A DNA stretch of 64,000 nt from Shinella zoogloeoides (GCF_003574625.1 NZ_QNUJ01000012.1:124001-188000); one strand, 5' to 3'; shown: positions 24,661 through 35,889, counted from the first letter of the stretch. Program-made: numbers and translations. The notes: generated by a model not told the origin, from the sequence alone.

Positions 24661-26808
24661 ATGGCCAGGAAGACAACCGCTGCATCGCCGCATCCCGCAA
24701 CCAACACCGCCACGATCCACGATGTGAAGCTAAAGCGTGGGGTTGGCGGCGAACTGCACCAGACAGCCGAAGACGACACGCCCGTATTGACGACAGCCCA
24801 GGGCGGGCCAGTTGCCGACGATCAGAACTCGTTGCGCGTCGGCCCGCGCGGGCCGCTCGTCGTCGACGACTTCCATTTTCGCGAAAAGATCTTCCATTTC
24901 GACCACGAGCGCATTCCCGAACGGGTGGTACATGCCCGAGGTTATGGCGCGCACGGCTTCTTCGAAACCTATGAGTCGCTTGCCGCCTATACCAAGGCCG
25001 ACCTCTTTCAGCGCCCTCGCGAACGCACGCCCGCCTTCGTCCGTTTCTCGACGGTCGCGGGCAGCAAGGGGTCAGTCGACCTAGCGCGCGACGTGCGCGG
25101 TTTTGCCGTGAAGATCTACACGAACGAAGGCAATTGGGATCTGGTCGGCAACAACATTCCGGTCTTTTTCATCCAGGATGCCATCAAATTCCCCGACATC
25201 ATCCATGCGGTAAAACCCGAACCCGATCGAGGCTTTCCGCAGGCGCAGTCAGCCCATGACACTTTCTGGGATTTCATCAGCCTGACGCCCGAGAGCATGC
25301 ACATGATCATGTGGGTCATGTCCGATCGCGCCATCCCACGCTCTTTCCGCTTCATGGAAGGGTTCGGCGTGCATACGTTCCGCTTCGTCAACGCCAAGGA
25401 CGAGTCGACCTTCGTCAAGTTCCACTGGAAGCCGAAGCTCGGCCTCCAGTCCGTCGCCTGGAACGAGGCCGTGAAGATCAACGGCGCCGACCCTGACTTC
25501 CACCGCCGTGACCTCTGGCAGGCCATCCAGTCCGGCAATTTCCCGGAATGGGAATTGCAGGTCCAGCTCTTCGATCAGGATTTCGCCGACAGCTTCGATT
25601 TCGACGTGCTCGATCCGACCAAGCTTATTCCGGAAGAAATCCTTCCGCCGAAACCCATTGGCCGCCTCGTTCTCGACCGCATGCCGGACAATTTCTTCGC
25701 CGAGACCGAACAGGTCGCCTTCATGACGCAGAACGTGCCGCCCGGCATCGACTTCAGCAACGACCCTTTGTTGCAGGGTCGCAACTTCTCCTATCTCGAT
25801 ACACAGCTTAAACGCCTCGGTGGCCCGAATTTCACGCATCTGCCGATCAATGCGCCGAAGTGTCCTTTCGCGCACTTCCAGCAGGATGGGCACATGGCGA
25901 TGCGCAATCCGTCTGGCCGGGTGAACTACCAGCCAAACTCGTTTAACGAGGGTCCGCGTGAATCGCCGATGCGTGGCCATCGCCCCTTCGCTGCTGAAGA
26001 ACAGGGCATCAAGGCCCGGCTGCGCCCGGAAAGCTTCGCCGACCACTACAGTCAGGCCCGGCAGTTCTTCATCAGCCAGACGCCGCCGGAGCAGCGTCAT
26101 ATCGCAGCCGCCCTTACCTTCGAACTTAGCAAGGTCGAAACGCCGGCCATCCGCGAACGCATGGTGTCCCATCTCTTGAACATCGATGAAACGCTCGCGA
26201 CGACCGTTGCCCAGAAGCTAGGCCTCCAGTCCATGCCGAAGTCGGCCGATGCGGCTATTCCGACCCGCCAGGATCTCGAAGTCTCGCCCGCGCTCAGCAT
26301 CGTCGAGAACGGGCCGAAGCGCTTCGAGGGTCGTAAGCTCGGCATCCTCGTTACCGACGGCGTCGATGCCAAGCTGCTGAACGGGCTGATCACGGCGGTC
26401 AACAAGGAAAAGGGCATGTGCGAACTGATCGCCCCGAAGGTCGGAGGCGTCACGGCGTCGGACGGATCGTTGGTCAAAGCCCACCACATGATCGATGGCG
26501 GGCCGTCGGTCCTTTTCGACGCTGTCGCATTGCTGACCTCTGCCGAGGCGATCAACGACCTGGTGACGGAGGCGGCCGCGCGCGACTTCGTGGCGGACGC
26601 CTTCCAGCACTGCAAGTTTATCGGTTACGACCAGTCGGCCATGCCGTTGCTGGACAAGGCCGGGATCACCGATGCCCTTGATGAGGGGGTACTTGCCCTT
26701 CCCGGTGAGGATGGGCTTTCCGGTTTCGTGTCGGAACTGGGCAAGTTGCGCGTATGGGGCCGAGAGCCGTCCGTAAAGCTCGGCAAGGCATCGCAGCCTG
26801 CCAAATAG
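24661..26808 (+). CDS. katE: large-subunit monofunctional catalase (KatE/HPII type)
   Basis: The 715-residue product decomposes H2O2. The ATG at 24661 is preceded by GGAG at six bases. An N-terminal extension is followed by the catalase core: the distal histidine in [51 protein letters not shown] with the conserved asparagine, and the heme-ligand tyrosine in [15 protein letters not shown]. After about residue 540 comes the flavodoxin-like (DJ-1/glutaminase-like) C-terminal domain ([15 protein letters not shown]) typical of clade-2 catalases. With YciE and the 17M protein it forms a stationary-phase or general-stress block. Confidence 0.96.
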   Translation: MARKTTAASPHPATNTATIHDVKLKRGVGGELHQTAEDDTPVLTTAQGGPVADDQNSLRVGPRGPLVVDDFHFREKIFHFDHERIPERVVHARGYGAHGFFETYESLAAYTKADLFQRPRERTPAFVRFSTVAGSKGSVDLARDVRGFAVKIYTNEGNWDLVGNNIPVFFIQDAIKFPDIIHAVKPEPDRGFPQAQSAHDTFWDFISLTPESMHMIMWVMSDRAIPRSFRFMEGFGVHTFRFVNAKDESTFVKFHWKPKLGLQSVAWNEAVKINGADPDFHRRDLWQAIQSGNFPEWELQVQLFDQDFADSFDFDVLDPTKLIPEEILPPKPIGRLVLDRMPDNFFAETEQVAFMTQNVPPGIDFSNDPLLQGRNFSYLDTQLKRLGGPNFTHLPINAPKCPFAHFQQDGHMAMRNPSGRVNYQPNSFNEGPRESPMRGHRPFAAEEQGIKARLRPESFADHYSQARQFFISQTPPEQRHIAAALTFELSKVETPAIRERMVSHLLNIDETLATTVAQKLGLQSMPKSADAAIPTRQDLEVSPALSIVENGPKRFEGRKLGILVTDGVDAKLLNGLITAVNKEKGMCELIAPKVGGVTASDGSLVKAHHMIDGGPSVLFDAVALLTSAEAINDLVTEAAARDFVADAFQHCKFIGYDQSAMPLLDKAGITDALDEGVLALPGEDGLSGFVSELGKLRVWGREPSVKLGKASQPAK

Positions 26809-26810
26809 AG

Positions 26811-26861
26811 CTCGGCAAAGGGGCGCGCCGTCCTATTAGGAAGGCGCGCCCCTTTGCCGAG
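26811..26861 (+). terminator. long terminator hairpin after katE
   Basis: A perfect 19-bp stem (26811-26829 with 26843-26861) and a small inner stem TCCT/AGGA in the loop. It starts two bases after the katE stop codon. Confidence 0.75.
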
Positions 26862-27123
26862 TCGCACTGGCGTCGTCCGCAACATGCTCAAGGACGGAGG
26901 CGCCGTCGCCGTTGGGTCCTATTCTTCTCCATCGCTCGGAATATGGCTATCGACGCCTCGTGTCATCGAAACGAAAAGTCGTCCGTGTATTCCGGTCGGC
27001 TTCTGCTCTTGAACGGAATCGAACCAACGCCCCATCTGCTACATTCACCACGCGCTTGAAAACACTGGATGATTTACTGCCCGCGAAGCACCGCGCACGG
27101 GTTCAGCGGCGACCGGCGATTTC

Positions 27124-27375
27124 CTAATCGGCAATCGCCTTTACGACCGCGAAGTCCATGTCGGCACGCGGTTCGATGCGCGCGACTTCGCTGGCGACCT
27201 TGGTCCAATGCCAGTAGTCACCGGCATTCCCTCGTGTTCGGCTGCGCGCGGCCCTTCGCTGAGCCTCGTAATAGGCGTTGACCGGGTCAACTGCAGCAAG
27301 CTGCCTGGCATCTTCCTGCCAACGGCGGCGGATCTCCCGACGGTGTTCGATCCATTGCCACAGGAGTTCGATCAT
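27124..27375 (-). CDS. 83-residue protein, unknown function
   Basis: The ATG at 27375 overlaps the stop of the DUF429 gene by 4 bases, which fixes the start; a longer in-frame version would lie inside that gene. The product is helical and basic at first (LLWQWIEHRREIRRRWQEDA), then VNAYYEAQRRAARSRTRGN, GDYWHWTKVASEVARIEPR. No domain is recognised. It is the last gene of an exonuclease-DUF429 operon. Confidence 0.7.
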   Translation of the reverse strand: MIELLWQWIEHRREIRRRWQEDARQLAAVDPVNAYYEAQRRAARSRTRGNAGDYWHWTKVASEVARIEPRADMDFAVVKAIAD

Positions 27376-28193
27376 GGCCGGCCCCGCTGCGACGCCAGAA
27401 GTTCTGATTGGGGGATCCAGATCGCCGAGGTCTCGTCGCCGAACGGCATGGCAGTTCCCTCGAAGGCGCATATCCCGACCCATGCGCAGATGACCGCGTC
27501 GAGCTTGTCCTCGAACGCCTTCAATTGCCATGATGGTGCCTCGAACGGAGGAAGCTGCAAAACGTCAGTGGCGCCCGGTATGTCCTCGTCGAGGCAGGCG
27601 ACGATCGTCCGCCAGGTTTCGAAAAGTTTGGTGCGCCGGCCGGCGGGGCTTTCCGTTGGCCAGTAATTGCGGATCTTCCCGTGCTTGTAGGGCAACCGCC
27701 TTTCAGCGCGCATCAGTTCGACCAGGGCCGGATGCGGATAGACTTCCAACAGGCCCGGCACACCAACCTCTTTCGTCAACAGTCCGTATCCGCAGTTCCC
27801 GAAACCGCTCCTCAGATCGTCGCTGATCTTGCCGGGCCTGATCGCACTCGGCGTGTGCGTGCTGCAATGCCGGGCGCCATAGGCAGCCGAAACCAGATTG
27901 TCCGAAACTCGCCGCGCGGTGATCGGCTCAAGAGAAAGGGGCATATCCACCGCAACGAGGTCGATAGGAGCTCTAGCGATTTTCCCGGCTGCGGCAAGGA
28001 GAGCCGCGGCCTCTACGACGGAACCGGACGGTCGGGAGGTGGAGATCGGACCCTCCTCGGCGTGGTCCAGAAGGTGACGATAGGACGATCCCGCAAAGAT
28101 CAGGCACCAATTGCCGGCCGCGGAGGAAACCAACGCGACACCGCTCGGCTGTGTTGCGGTCCAGGCTGAATCAATTCCCAGAATGGTTGTCAT
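27372..28193 (-). CDS. DUF429 protein, predicted RNase H-fold nuclease
   Basis: The 273-residue product begins MTTILGIDSAWTATQPSGVA, where the aspartate in GIDSAW is the first metal ligand of the RNase H-like fold. VDMPLSLEP gives the second acidic site, LLEVYPHPALVELM is the family signature, and FEDKLDAVICAWVG carries the third acidic site. DUF429 proteins are predicted nucleases without a demonstrated substrate. The gene lies 16 bases after the exonuclease gene and overlaps the next small gene, so all three are co-translated. Confidence 0.85.
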   Translation of the reverse strand: MTTILGIDSAWTATQPSGVALVSSAAGNWCLIFAGSSYRHLLDHAEEGPISTSRPSGSVVEAAALLAAAGKIARAPIDLVAVDMPLSLEPITARRVSDNLVSAAYGARHCSTHTPSAIRPGKISDDLRSGFGNCGYGLLTKEVGVPGLLEVYPHPALVELMRAERRLPYKHGKIRNYWPTESPAGRRTKLFETWRTIVACLDEDIPGATDVLQLPPFEAPSWQLKAFEDKLDAVICAWVGICAFEGTAMPFGDETSAIWIPQSELLASQRGRP

Positions 28194-28209
28194 CCGCCTT
28201 CCCGACCAT

Positions 28210-29190
28210 TCAAACAGCCCGGAAGCGATCGAACGCCGTCAGATACTTGACCGGTGGATCGGCATCCCAGCGATAGATCTCCGCCCGCAGGAAATGCAGT
28301 TCCTCGTCGAGCGCTGCCTCTGGCAATTCCACCCACCAGGATTTCGGGCGGCCGTCGGAGCCGTCGGACCAGCGATAGCCACGCGCCTTGAGATGATCTT
28401 TCATGTCGAATGGGCTGTTTTCGGCGTAGATGCGAACCCGCGACTGCTGGCTCGCCCGATAAAGTTCCGCGAATGGCGTTGCGACCGAAGCGGACCGTGT
28501 CCGCCCGAGCACTTCCAACAGCGCGAAACAATCGTCGACAGCGCGGTGCCCATCGTGAAAATATCCCGACTGGCCGATCAGGTAACCGAGCTTGCTTCCC
28601 TCGAAGCCGCGCGCCGACCAGTCGATTTCGGAGACCGAGCAGGCCCACGCCTTATGGGCAAAGATCGGCGAGAAGGCTTCGCAAAAGGGCCGGTCGAAAC
28701 CGGCGTTGTGGGCAATGATCAGGTCCGCCGGTTCGATGAGGGATTTGAGGCGGGTAACGTCGATCACCTGGCCGGCGACCATGTTGTCGGTGATGCCGGT
28801 CAGCCGTGTGATTTCGGCTGGGATGGGAACGGTCGGCTGCTGGAGTCCGCCATAGACGCCGGTGACATCGCCAATCTCGCCCGCGTCATTGAAGTTGAAG
28901 GCGATAACGCCGATTTCGATAATTTCGTTGGAGCGGTGATTAAGGCCGGTGGTTTCGGTGTCGAGGATCACGCCTCGACGTGGAAATTCGGGCCGAGCAT
29001 TCTCGACTGCTGATCGGGGCGGGAGCCTTCGCAGGATGCGATAGTTGCCGGTCGCTTCCAGATGGCAAGCCATAGCCTCGTCATCAGAACCGAAGCCGCC
29101 CTGCCCCCTTCCACCAACAGCCTGCGGCTTGGCCACCTTCGTGCTGGCCGGCAAAACAGCAGCTGCAAAGAAGTCGAGTTGCGACGTCAT
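28210..29190 (-). CDS. DEDDh 3'-5' exonuclease (DnaQ/epsilon-like)
   Basis: About 326 residues from the ATG at 29190 (29214 is also possible; no strong RBS decides). Exo I is in VILDTETTGLNHRSNEIIEI, Exo II in IIAHNAGFDRPFCEAF, Exo III in HDGHRAVDDCFALLEVLG, giving the DEDD-h set. After about residue 220 a second domain (RIYAENSPFDMKDHLKARGY, then KSWWVELPEAALDEELHF) appears in alphaproteobacterial versions and may bind nucleic acid. It heads an operon with a DUF429 nuclease and an 83-residue protein, so it is more likely a repair or RNA-processing enzyme than the replicative proofreader. Confidence 0.88.
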   Translation of the reverse strand: MTSQLDFFAAAVLPASTKVAKPQAVGGRGQGGFGSDDEAMACHLEATGNYRILRRLPPRSAVENARPEFPRRGVILDTETTGLNHRSNEIIEIGVIAFNFNDAGEIGDVTGVYGGLQQPTVPIPAEITRLTGITDNMVAGQVIDVTRLKSLIEPADLIIAHNAGFDRPFCEAFSPIFAHKAWACSVSEIDWSARGFEGSKLGYLIGQSGYFHDGHRAVDDCFALLEVLGRTRSASVATPFAELYRASQQSRVRIYAENSPFDMKDHLKARGYRWSDGSDGRPKSWWVELPEAALDEELHFLRAEIYRWDADPPVKYLTAFDRFRAV

Positions 29191-29396
29191 AGTATTCTGA
29201 TCCGATTGCGGCATGGCTGGCCACAATACGCATCGGCATATCCGCAATCAACGACGCCCCCGATCGGGTGCACGTCCCACGAGGCCTGCGATGGAGGAAC
29301 TGCGGACACGCACTATTCATAGCAAAGAACGACTTTGGGTACTGACGTCGAAATCGTAGGATGCCGAGCAACGATTTGACGATTTTGAGCACAGCC

Positions 29397-29876
29397 ATGA
29401 ACAATCAGGCGCAACAGCCGATCCGAGAACATCATTTTTATGTCTCAACCGCGAAATTCCTGTTCCACCACCCACGACACGGCATTGTGGCTGTCCGCGA
29501 CCCGATACGACTGACGGACGCCAAACGGCATGGACTGGCCCCCATCGTACTTTATGGGCTCACCGTCGCCGGCCTGCCAATCCGCTGGTTGACGTTCTCC
29601 ACGATGGAGAACCGCAAATCGTTCCGCGAAGTGCTGCTGACTGCATGGGGAAGCGCCGAGGGTTTACGCGGCCTGCCAGATGTTTTGCGGGTGAACCGCT
29701 ACGTGGAACAGGCCGACCCATCATTGGCGGTTGATATTGCCAGGATCGGCATCCGGCTTGAGGTCGCCGACCCCAAGGACAAAGCGGCTCCGGCATCATT
29801 GCGCTCGGCTCGCGATGCTTCGTCGCTCCCCTTCGGAGGAGCATCGAGGGGTCGGTTCCGGCTGAGGGCGAAATGA
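29397..29876 (+). pseudogene. hypothetical protein gene truncated by the Tn3-family transposon
   Basis: From ATG at 29397 the frame reads as a normal protein (EHHFYVSTAKFLFHHPRHGI, LYGLTVAGLPIRWLTFSTME) up to about residue 145. It then runs into the left inverted repeat at 29848, ending in transposon-derived codons (GRFRLRAK). The rest of the gene is not obvious after the right end of the transposon. The remaining part is not recognised. Truncated and probably inactive. Confidence 0.6.
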
Positions 29877-29885
29877 CACCCTAAG
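29848..29885 (+). repeat. left 38-bp terminal inverted repeat
   Basis: Matches the right repeat at 34 of 38 positions, with differences at positions 12, 15, 16 and 18. Confidence 0.92.
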
Positions 29886-30486
29886 CGTTCGACCTGTGTC
29901 GTTGCACGATGTCAGCGACGGTGTTCTTGCTGATTCCGAGATCACGAGCAATCCAGCGGTAACTTCGCCCTTCTGCGCTCAACGTAATGACCTTCGGCGC
30001 AAGACGATCTGATTTGGGACGCTCTCCGGTCTGGCGGCCGAGCTTTTTGCCGCGCGCTTTTGCTGCGGCGAGGCCGGATTTCACCCGTTCGCTGATCAGG
30101 TCACGTTCGAACTCCGCAATGCCGGAAAGGAATGTCGCCAGCATCCGACCATGCGGCGACGACAGGTCGAAAGTCATGCCGTTCATGGCGATGACAGAAA
30201 CCTTCCAGCTTTCCAGCTCGCGCAATGTGTTGAGCAGGTCGATTGTTGAGCGTCCCCATCTGGACAATTCCGCGACCAGGATCGCATCAACCTGTCTAGC
30301 CTGAGCAAGCGCCAGGACTTTTTTGCGTTCGGCCCGATCGAGTTTCGCGCCGGAGCCCGTCTCCTTAAAAGTTGCTACCACGTCGTACCCGGCACGACTG
30401 GCGAATGCCGTCAGGTCACGCTCCTGCCTTTCGCACGACTGATCAGCGGTTGAAACACGACAATAAATTGCGGCGCGCTGTCCCAA
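29881..30486 (-). CDS. tnpR: Tn3-family resolvase (serine recombinase)
   Basis: The 201-residue product has the serine-recombinase catalytic core: AAIYCRVSTADQ with the nucleophile serine near residue 12, AILVAELSRWGRSTIDLL, and SGIAEFERDLISERVKSGLA. A short C-terminal helix-turn-helix (YRWIARDLGISKNTVADIV) follows. The TTG start is supported by GAGGG five bases upstream. It resolves transposition cointegrates at res. It is divergent from tnpA and its stop lies inside the left inverted repeat. Confidence 0.95.
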   Translation of the reverse strand: MGQRAAIYCRVSTADQSCERQERDLTAFASRAGYDVVATFKETGSGAKLDRAERKKVLALAQARQVDAILVAELSRWGRSTIDLLNTLRELESWKVSVIAMNGMTFDLSSPHGRMLATFLSGIAEFERDLISERVKSGLAAAKARGKKLGRQTGERPKSDRLAPKVITLSAEGRSYRWIARDLGISKNTVADIVQRHRSNA

Positions 30487-30540
30487 TTGAACCCTCGTGG
30501 ATCTTGATGCAGGAAGGCCTTGATTTGTATGGGCTGATTG

Positions 30541-30574
30541 TTGTCCAAAACAGACTATACTTCAATAGGGACAA
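30541..30574. promoter_or_regulatory. res-like recombination/regulatory site
   Basis: An imperfect palindrome with TTGTCC (30541-30546) and GGACAA (30569-30574) around an AT-rich centre containing TATA. It lies between the divergent tnpR and tnpA, where the Tn3 res site and promoters are expected. Confidence 0.5.
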
Positions 30575-30581
30575 TCGCATC

Positions 30582-33479
30582 ATGCCAAGGCGACACATTC
30601 TCACCGAGCGTCAGCGCTCGGCACTGTTCGATTTGCCTACCGACGAATTGTCGCTGCTCACGCATTACACACTGGCCGACGACGATCTTGAACATATCCG
30701 TGAACGGCGTAGACCGGAAAATCGGCTCGGGTTTGCCCTACAGCTCTGCGCGCTTCGCTATCCAGGTCGGGCGCTGACAGCCGGCGAACTGATCCCACAA
30801 GAAATCCTTTCCTTTATCGGCGCTCAGCTCGGCATCCCGGCCGATGCGCTTCTCACTTACGCCGCACGGCGCCAGACTCGCCAACAACATATGGAAGCCT
30901 TGCGCAATATCTACGGTTACAAGGCTTTCGCGGGTCGTGGCGTCCGTGATCTGCGAGACTGGCTTGTCGATCAGGCTGAAGATGCCAGGTCCAATGAAGA
31001 TCTGGCACAGCGTTTCGTTGCACAGTGTAGGAAAATGATGACGATCCTGCCGGCGGTGTCGACCATCGAGCGCCTGTGTGCGGACGCTCTCGTTGTCGCC
31101 GAACGACGCATCGAGACACGAATTGCCGACCGGCTTGACCTTGAGGCGCGTGAGCGACTGGACGGGCTTTTGACCGAAATGGTTGACGGAAACATTAGCC
31201 GTTTCATTTGGTTGCGTCAGTTCGAGGTTGGTAGCAATTCGGCGTCAGCGAACCGTTTGCTTGACCGCTTGGAATTCCTGCGCGGTCTGGAAGTCGATCC
31301 CCAAATCCTCTTCGGCACTCCGCCACACCGCATCGCGCGACTGCGTCGGCAGGGAGAGCGCTATTTCACTGACGGCCTGCGCGACATCAGCTCGGATCGA
31401 AGGTGGGCGATCCTCGCCGTTTGCGCCGTTGAATGGGAAGCCGCAATTGCCGACGCCATCATCGAAACCCATGACCGCAACGTCGGCAAAACCTGGCGAG
31501 AAGCGAAACGGTTGCATGACGAGCGGATCGCTAGTTCCAAAACGGCAGTCACCGATACGCTTCGCGCCTTCACGGCATTGGGAGCTTCGTTGCTTGAAGC
31601 CCGCGATGACGGCATTCCGCTGGAAAATGCAATAGCGCGAACATCCGACTGGCTTCGGCTTGAACAATTGGTCGCAGCAGGGACGCAGCTTACCAACACG
31701 TTGGCAGACGAGCCGCTGGCTCATGTTGGACAAGGATATCATCGCTTCCGTCGATACGCGCCAAGGATGTTACGATGCTTAAAGCTGAAGGCCGCGCCAG
31801 TGGCCGAGCCGTTGATTGCAGCGGCAAAAGCCATCGGTGAAACGCGTGCGCCTACATCAACCGGTGTATCCTTTCTGCGACCGAATTCGAAATGGCATCG
31901 TCATCTCCGCGCGCGAGATGGGGGCGACATTCGTTTATGGGAGGTTGCGGTCCTCTTTCATCTTCGCGATGCTTTCCGATCGGGAGACATATGGCTTGAT
32001 CATTCCCGCCGATACGGTGATCTCAAGCAGGTTCTTGTGCCGTTGACCTCGGCGCAGGCAAACGCCAGCTTGGCAGTTCCTCTCGATCCTCAAGCCTGGC
32101 TGGTAGATCGCAAAGCCCGTCTTGCGGACGGTTTTAAGCGGCTGGCGCGTGCCGCGCGCGACGGGACCATTCCCCATGGCAGCATCCAGGATGGAACGCT
32201 GCGGATCGACCGGCTCACCGCGGACGTTCCCGAAAACGCAGAGGAGCTGGTTCTCGATCTCTATCGCCGGATGCCGTCCGTCCGGATTACAGACATCTTG
32301 CTGGAGGTCGATGAAGCGGTCGGCTTCTCCGACACCTTCTCCCATCTGAGAACCGGAGCCCCGTGCACCGACCGGGTCGGCTTGCTGAACGTCCTGCTTG
32401 CGGAAGGACTGAATCTCGGCCTCCGGAAAATGGCAGAAGCCTCGAACACCCATGATTACTGGCAGTTGTCGCGTCTTGCACGGTGGCATGTCGAGAGCGA
32501 GGCCATGGACCAGGCGCTGGCGATGGTTGTGGCCGCGCAGGGGAAGCTACCGATGTCCCGGTTCTGGGGCATGGGGATCACCGCATCGAGCGATGGCCAG
32601 TTCTTCCCTTCGGCCCGGCAGGGTGAGGCGATGAACATGGTCAACGCCAAGTACGGAAACGAACCCGGCCTCAAGGCATACACTCACGTCAACGACCAGT
32701 TCGCACCGTTCGCGTCGCAGACTATTCCCGCGACAGTCAGCGAGGCCCCGTACATCCTTGACGGCCTGCTGATGAATGAGGCCGGTCGTCAGGTCGGAGA
32801 GCAATATGCCGATACGGCCGGCTTCACCGACCACTTGTTCGGGACCAGTGGAATGCTCGGCTACCGGCTCATCCTGCGCATCCGCGACCTGCCGTCGAAA
32901 CGGCTCTACGTGTTCAACCCCGCAGCAACGCCCAAGGACTTACGCGGTCTGGTCGGTGGCAAAATCCGCGAAGAACTGATTGTGGCAAACTGGCCTGATC
33001 TGTTCCGGTGCGCCGCCACCATGGTCGCCGGCAAGATCCGGCCGAGCCAGTTGCTCCGAAAACTTGCCTCCTATCCTCGGCAGAACGATTTGGCGGCCGC
33101 GCTTCGGGAAGTTGGCCGCGTTGAACGCACTCTCTTTATTATAGAGTGGATTCTCGACACCGATATGCAGCGCCGCGCCCAGATCGGCCTTAATAAAGGC
33201 GAGGCTCATCATGCGCTCAAGAATGCGTTGCGCATTGGCAGGCAGGGTGAAATCCGGGATCGAACCACCGAGGGGCAGCATTACCGGATCGCCGGACTGA
33301 ACCTGCTCACGGCGATCATCATATACTGGAACACCGTCCATCTCGGCCATGCTGTTGCCGAACGGCGGAATGAAGGTCTTGATGTCCCGCCCGAGCTTCT
33401 GGCCCACATCTCTCCGTTAGGTTGGGCGCACATCCTTCTGACCGGCGAATATCTCTGGCCCAAGGAGGCAACCCCTTAG
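30582..33479 (+). CDS. tnpA: Tn3-family transposase
   Basis: The 965-residue product has normal Tn3 length. The ATG at 30582 (MPRRHILTERQRSALFDLPT) matches family N-termini; a longer in-frame version would overlap tnpR. Catalytic residues: Asp671 in ITASSDGQFFP, Asp727 in PYILDGLLMNE, Glu874 in GLNKGEAHHALK. The C-terminal block NLLTAIIIYWNTVHL is the conserved DDE_Tnp_Tn3 end. The stop lies inside the right inverted repeat. No frameshift or stop interrupts it, so it should be functional. Confidence 0.96.
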   Translation: MPRRHILTERQRSALFDLPTDELSLLTHYTLADDDLEHIRERRRPENRLGFALQLCALRYPGRALTAGELIPQEILSFIGAQLGIPADALLTYAARRQTRQQHMEALRNIYGYKAFAGRGVRDLRDWLVDQAEDARSNEDLAQRFVAQCRKMMTILPAVSTIERLCADALVVAERRIETRIADRLDLEARERLDGLLTEMVDGNISRFIWLRQFEVGSNSASANRLLDRLEFLRGLEVDPQILFGTPPHRIARLRRQGERYFTDGLRDISSDRRWAILAVCAVEWEAAIADAIIETHDRNVGKTWREAKRLHDERIASSKTAVTDTLRAFTALGASLLEARDDGIPLENAIARTSDWLRLEQLVAAGTQLTNTLADEPLAHVGQGYHRFRRYAPRMLRCLKLKAAPVAEPLIAAAKAIGETRAPTSTGVSFLRPNSKWHRHLRARDGGDIRLWEVAVLFHLRDAFRSGDIWLDHSRRYGDLKQVLVPLTSAQANASLAVPLDPQAWLVDRKARLADGFKRLARAARDGTIPHGSIQDGTLRIDRLTADVPENAEELVLDLYRRMPSVRITDILLEVDEAVGFSDTFSHLRTGAPCTDRVGLLNVLLAEGLNLGLRKMAEASNTHDYWQLSRLARWHVESEAMDQALAMVVAAQGKLPMSRFWGMGITASSDGQFFPSARQGEAMNMVNAKYGNEPGLKAYTHVNDQFAPFASQTIPATVSEAPYILDGLLMNEAGRQVGEQYADTAGFTDHLFGTSGMLGYRLILRIRDLPSKRLYVFNPAATPKDLRGLVGGKIREELIVANWPDLFRCAATMVAGKIRPSQLLRKLASYPRQNDLAAALREVGRVERTLFIIEWILDTDMQRRAQIGLNKGEAHHALKNALRIGRQGEIRDRTTEGQHYRIAGLNLLTAIIIYWNTVHLGHAVAERRNEGLDVPPELLAHISPLGWAHILLTGEYLWPKEATP

Positions 33480-33512
33480 GGTGTCATTTCGCCCCCTACC
33501 TGAACCGACCCC
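33475..33512 (-). repeat. right 38-bp terminal inverted repeat
   Basis: Inverted partner of the repeat at 29848-29885. The stop codon of tnpA lies within it. Confidence 0.92.
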
Positions 33513-33694
33513 ATTTACGAAGGGTCGTCGTAGGGAACACGGACGAGGTATGGAACCCGCTTATGGAAAAAGAACGTGACGTTAAAATCGACACAGGACG
33601 ATCCAGCAGTCGAATTCACCAAGGCCGTTGGTCCCCCAAGGCTGCAGGCGCTCGGCGGGAACGTGAGATGCAGCCATTGTACGGTCCAAACGAC

Positions 33695-34459
33695 TTAGGT
33701 ACGCAGGTAGTTTCCACCGTTGATGTCGAGGACCGCGCCCGAAATGAAGCTTGCGGCATCGGAACAGAGAAACGCGATAGGAAGCGCCACCTCCTCGGGC
33801 CGCGCTGCCCGACCCAGAGGCTGCCGGGCGACCGCAGCCGGCACGTCGATCTCGCTGAGCATGGCGGTGTCTATCGTGCCGGGAGCGACTCCGTTGACCA
33901 GCACGCCCTGCGAGGTGAACCGCGCCGCCAAATAGCGGGTTAGCGTATGGATTGCGCCCTTGGTCACGCCGTAATGCGGGGCAACGCCGGGAAAGGTCCC
34001 ACCGGTATGGCCGGCGACAGAGCCGATCAGCACGATGCGGCCACGCCCGCGCGCCGCCATGGCGGGGGCGAAGACCCGCGCGAGATGCATCGGCGCCTTC
34101 AGGTTGACATCGAACGATAGGTCAGCCTGGGCATCCCAGTCGGGCGCATCCCAATCCAGTACGCGATACAGCCCACTGGCGACGACTAAGCCGTCGATCT
34201 CGCCGGCCCATGCGGCCAGCTTGTCTGCAGCATCGGCGCACGCGATATCGATTTCCATTGCGCTTGCCCGATATCCTTGGGCGCGGAGCACCTGCACTTT
34301 CGGCTCGCAGCTGCTGCGATCGGTGAGCAGCACTTCCGCGCCCAGTTGACAGCAGGTCCGGGCCGTCGCCCAGCCGATGCCGCCCGCCGCGCCGGTGATG
34401 AGGATGCGGCGGCCGTCCAACCGGTAGGCCTGGGGAAGCGAAACTTGCGTTTCGATCAT
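33695..34459 (-). CDS. SDR-family oxidoreductase
   Basis: The 254-residue product is a classical short-chain dehydrogenase: NAD(P) motif ILITGAAGGIGWATA near residue 17, catalytic serine in IVLIGSVAGHTGG, and YGVTK for the Tyr-Lys pair. The C-terminus (FISGAVLDINGGNYLRT) is typical of the FabG-like subgroup. The ATG at 34459 is preceded by GGAGAG at seven bases. It is the last gene of the minus-strand dioxygenase operon, 22 bases after the aspartate-dehydrogenase-like gene. The substrate is unknown; a hydroxy or keto intermediate of the ring-cleavage pathway is the likely choice. Confidence 0.88.
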   Translation of the reverse strand: MIETQVSLPQAYRLDGRRILITGAAGGIGWATARTCCQLGAEVLLTDRSSCEPKVQVLRAQGYRASAMEIDIACADAADKLAAWAGEIDGLVVASGLYRVLDWDAPDWDAQADLSFDVNLKAPMHLARVFAPAMAARGRGRIVLIGSVAGHTGGTFPGVAPHYGVTKGAIHTLTRYLAARFTSQGVLVNGVAPGTIDTAMLSEIDVPAAVARQPLGRAARPEEVALPIAFLCSDAASFISGAVLDINGGNYLRT

Positions 34460-34481
34460 GTCTGGTCTCTCCTTTTCGCCT

Positions 34482-35854
<1,373 letters not shown>

Positions 35855-35889
35855 TCACTCCCTTAGTTTCGGCGCTGCCGCGCCTGGTT

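Larger units (their letters stand above)
29848..33512. mobile_element. complete Tn3-family transposon
   Basis: A 3665-base element bounded by 38-bp inverted repeats that begin GGGGTCGGTT and end CCCTAAG, the Tn3-family pattern. It carries a resolvase and a transposase transcribed divergently, with a res-like site between them, and no passenger genes. Both genes end inside the inverted repeats. Five-base flanks are ATCGA on the left and ATTTA on the right, so no target-site duplication remains. Both genes look intact, so it may be active. Confidence 0.93.

Noticed and set aside
27014..27060. tRNA-like T-loop sequence on the minus strand (GGTTCGATTCC)
   Set aside because: The T-stem does not pair and no anticodon or D-arm can be folded around it.
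33422..33943. Plus-strand open frame from the transposon end into the SDR gene region
   Set aside because: It starts inside tnpA in another frame and runs antisense to the SDR gene. The 33513-33694 part might be a remnant, but nothing in it is recognised.
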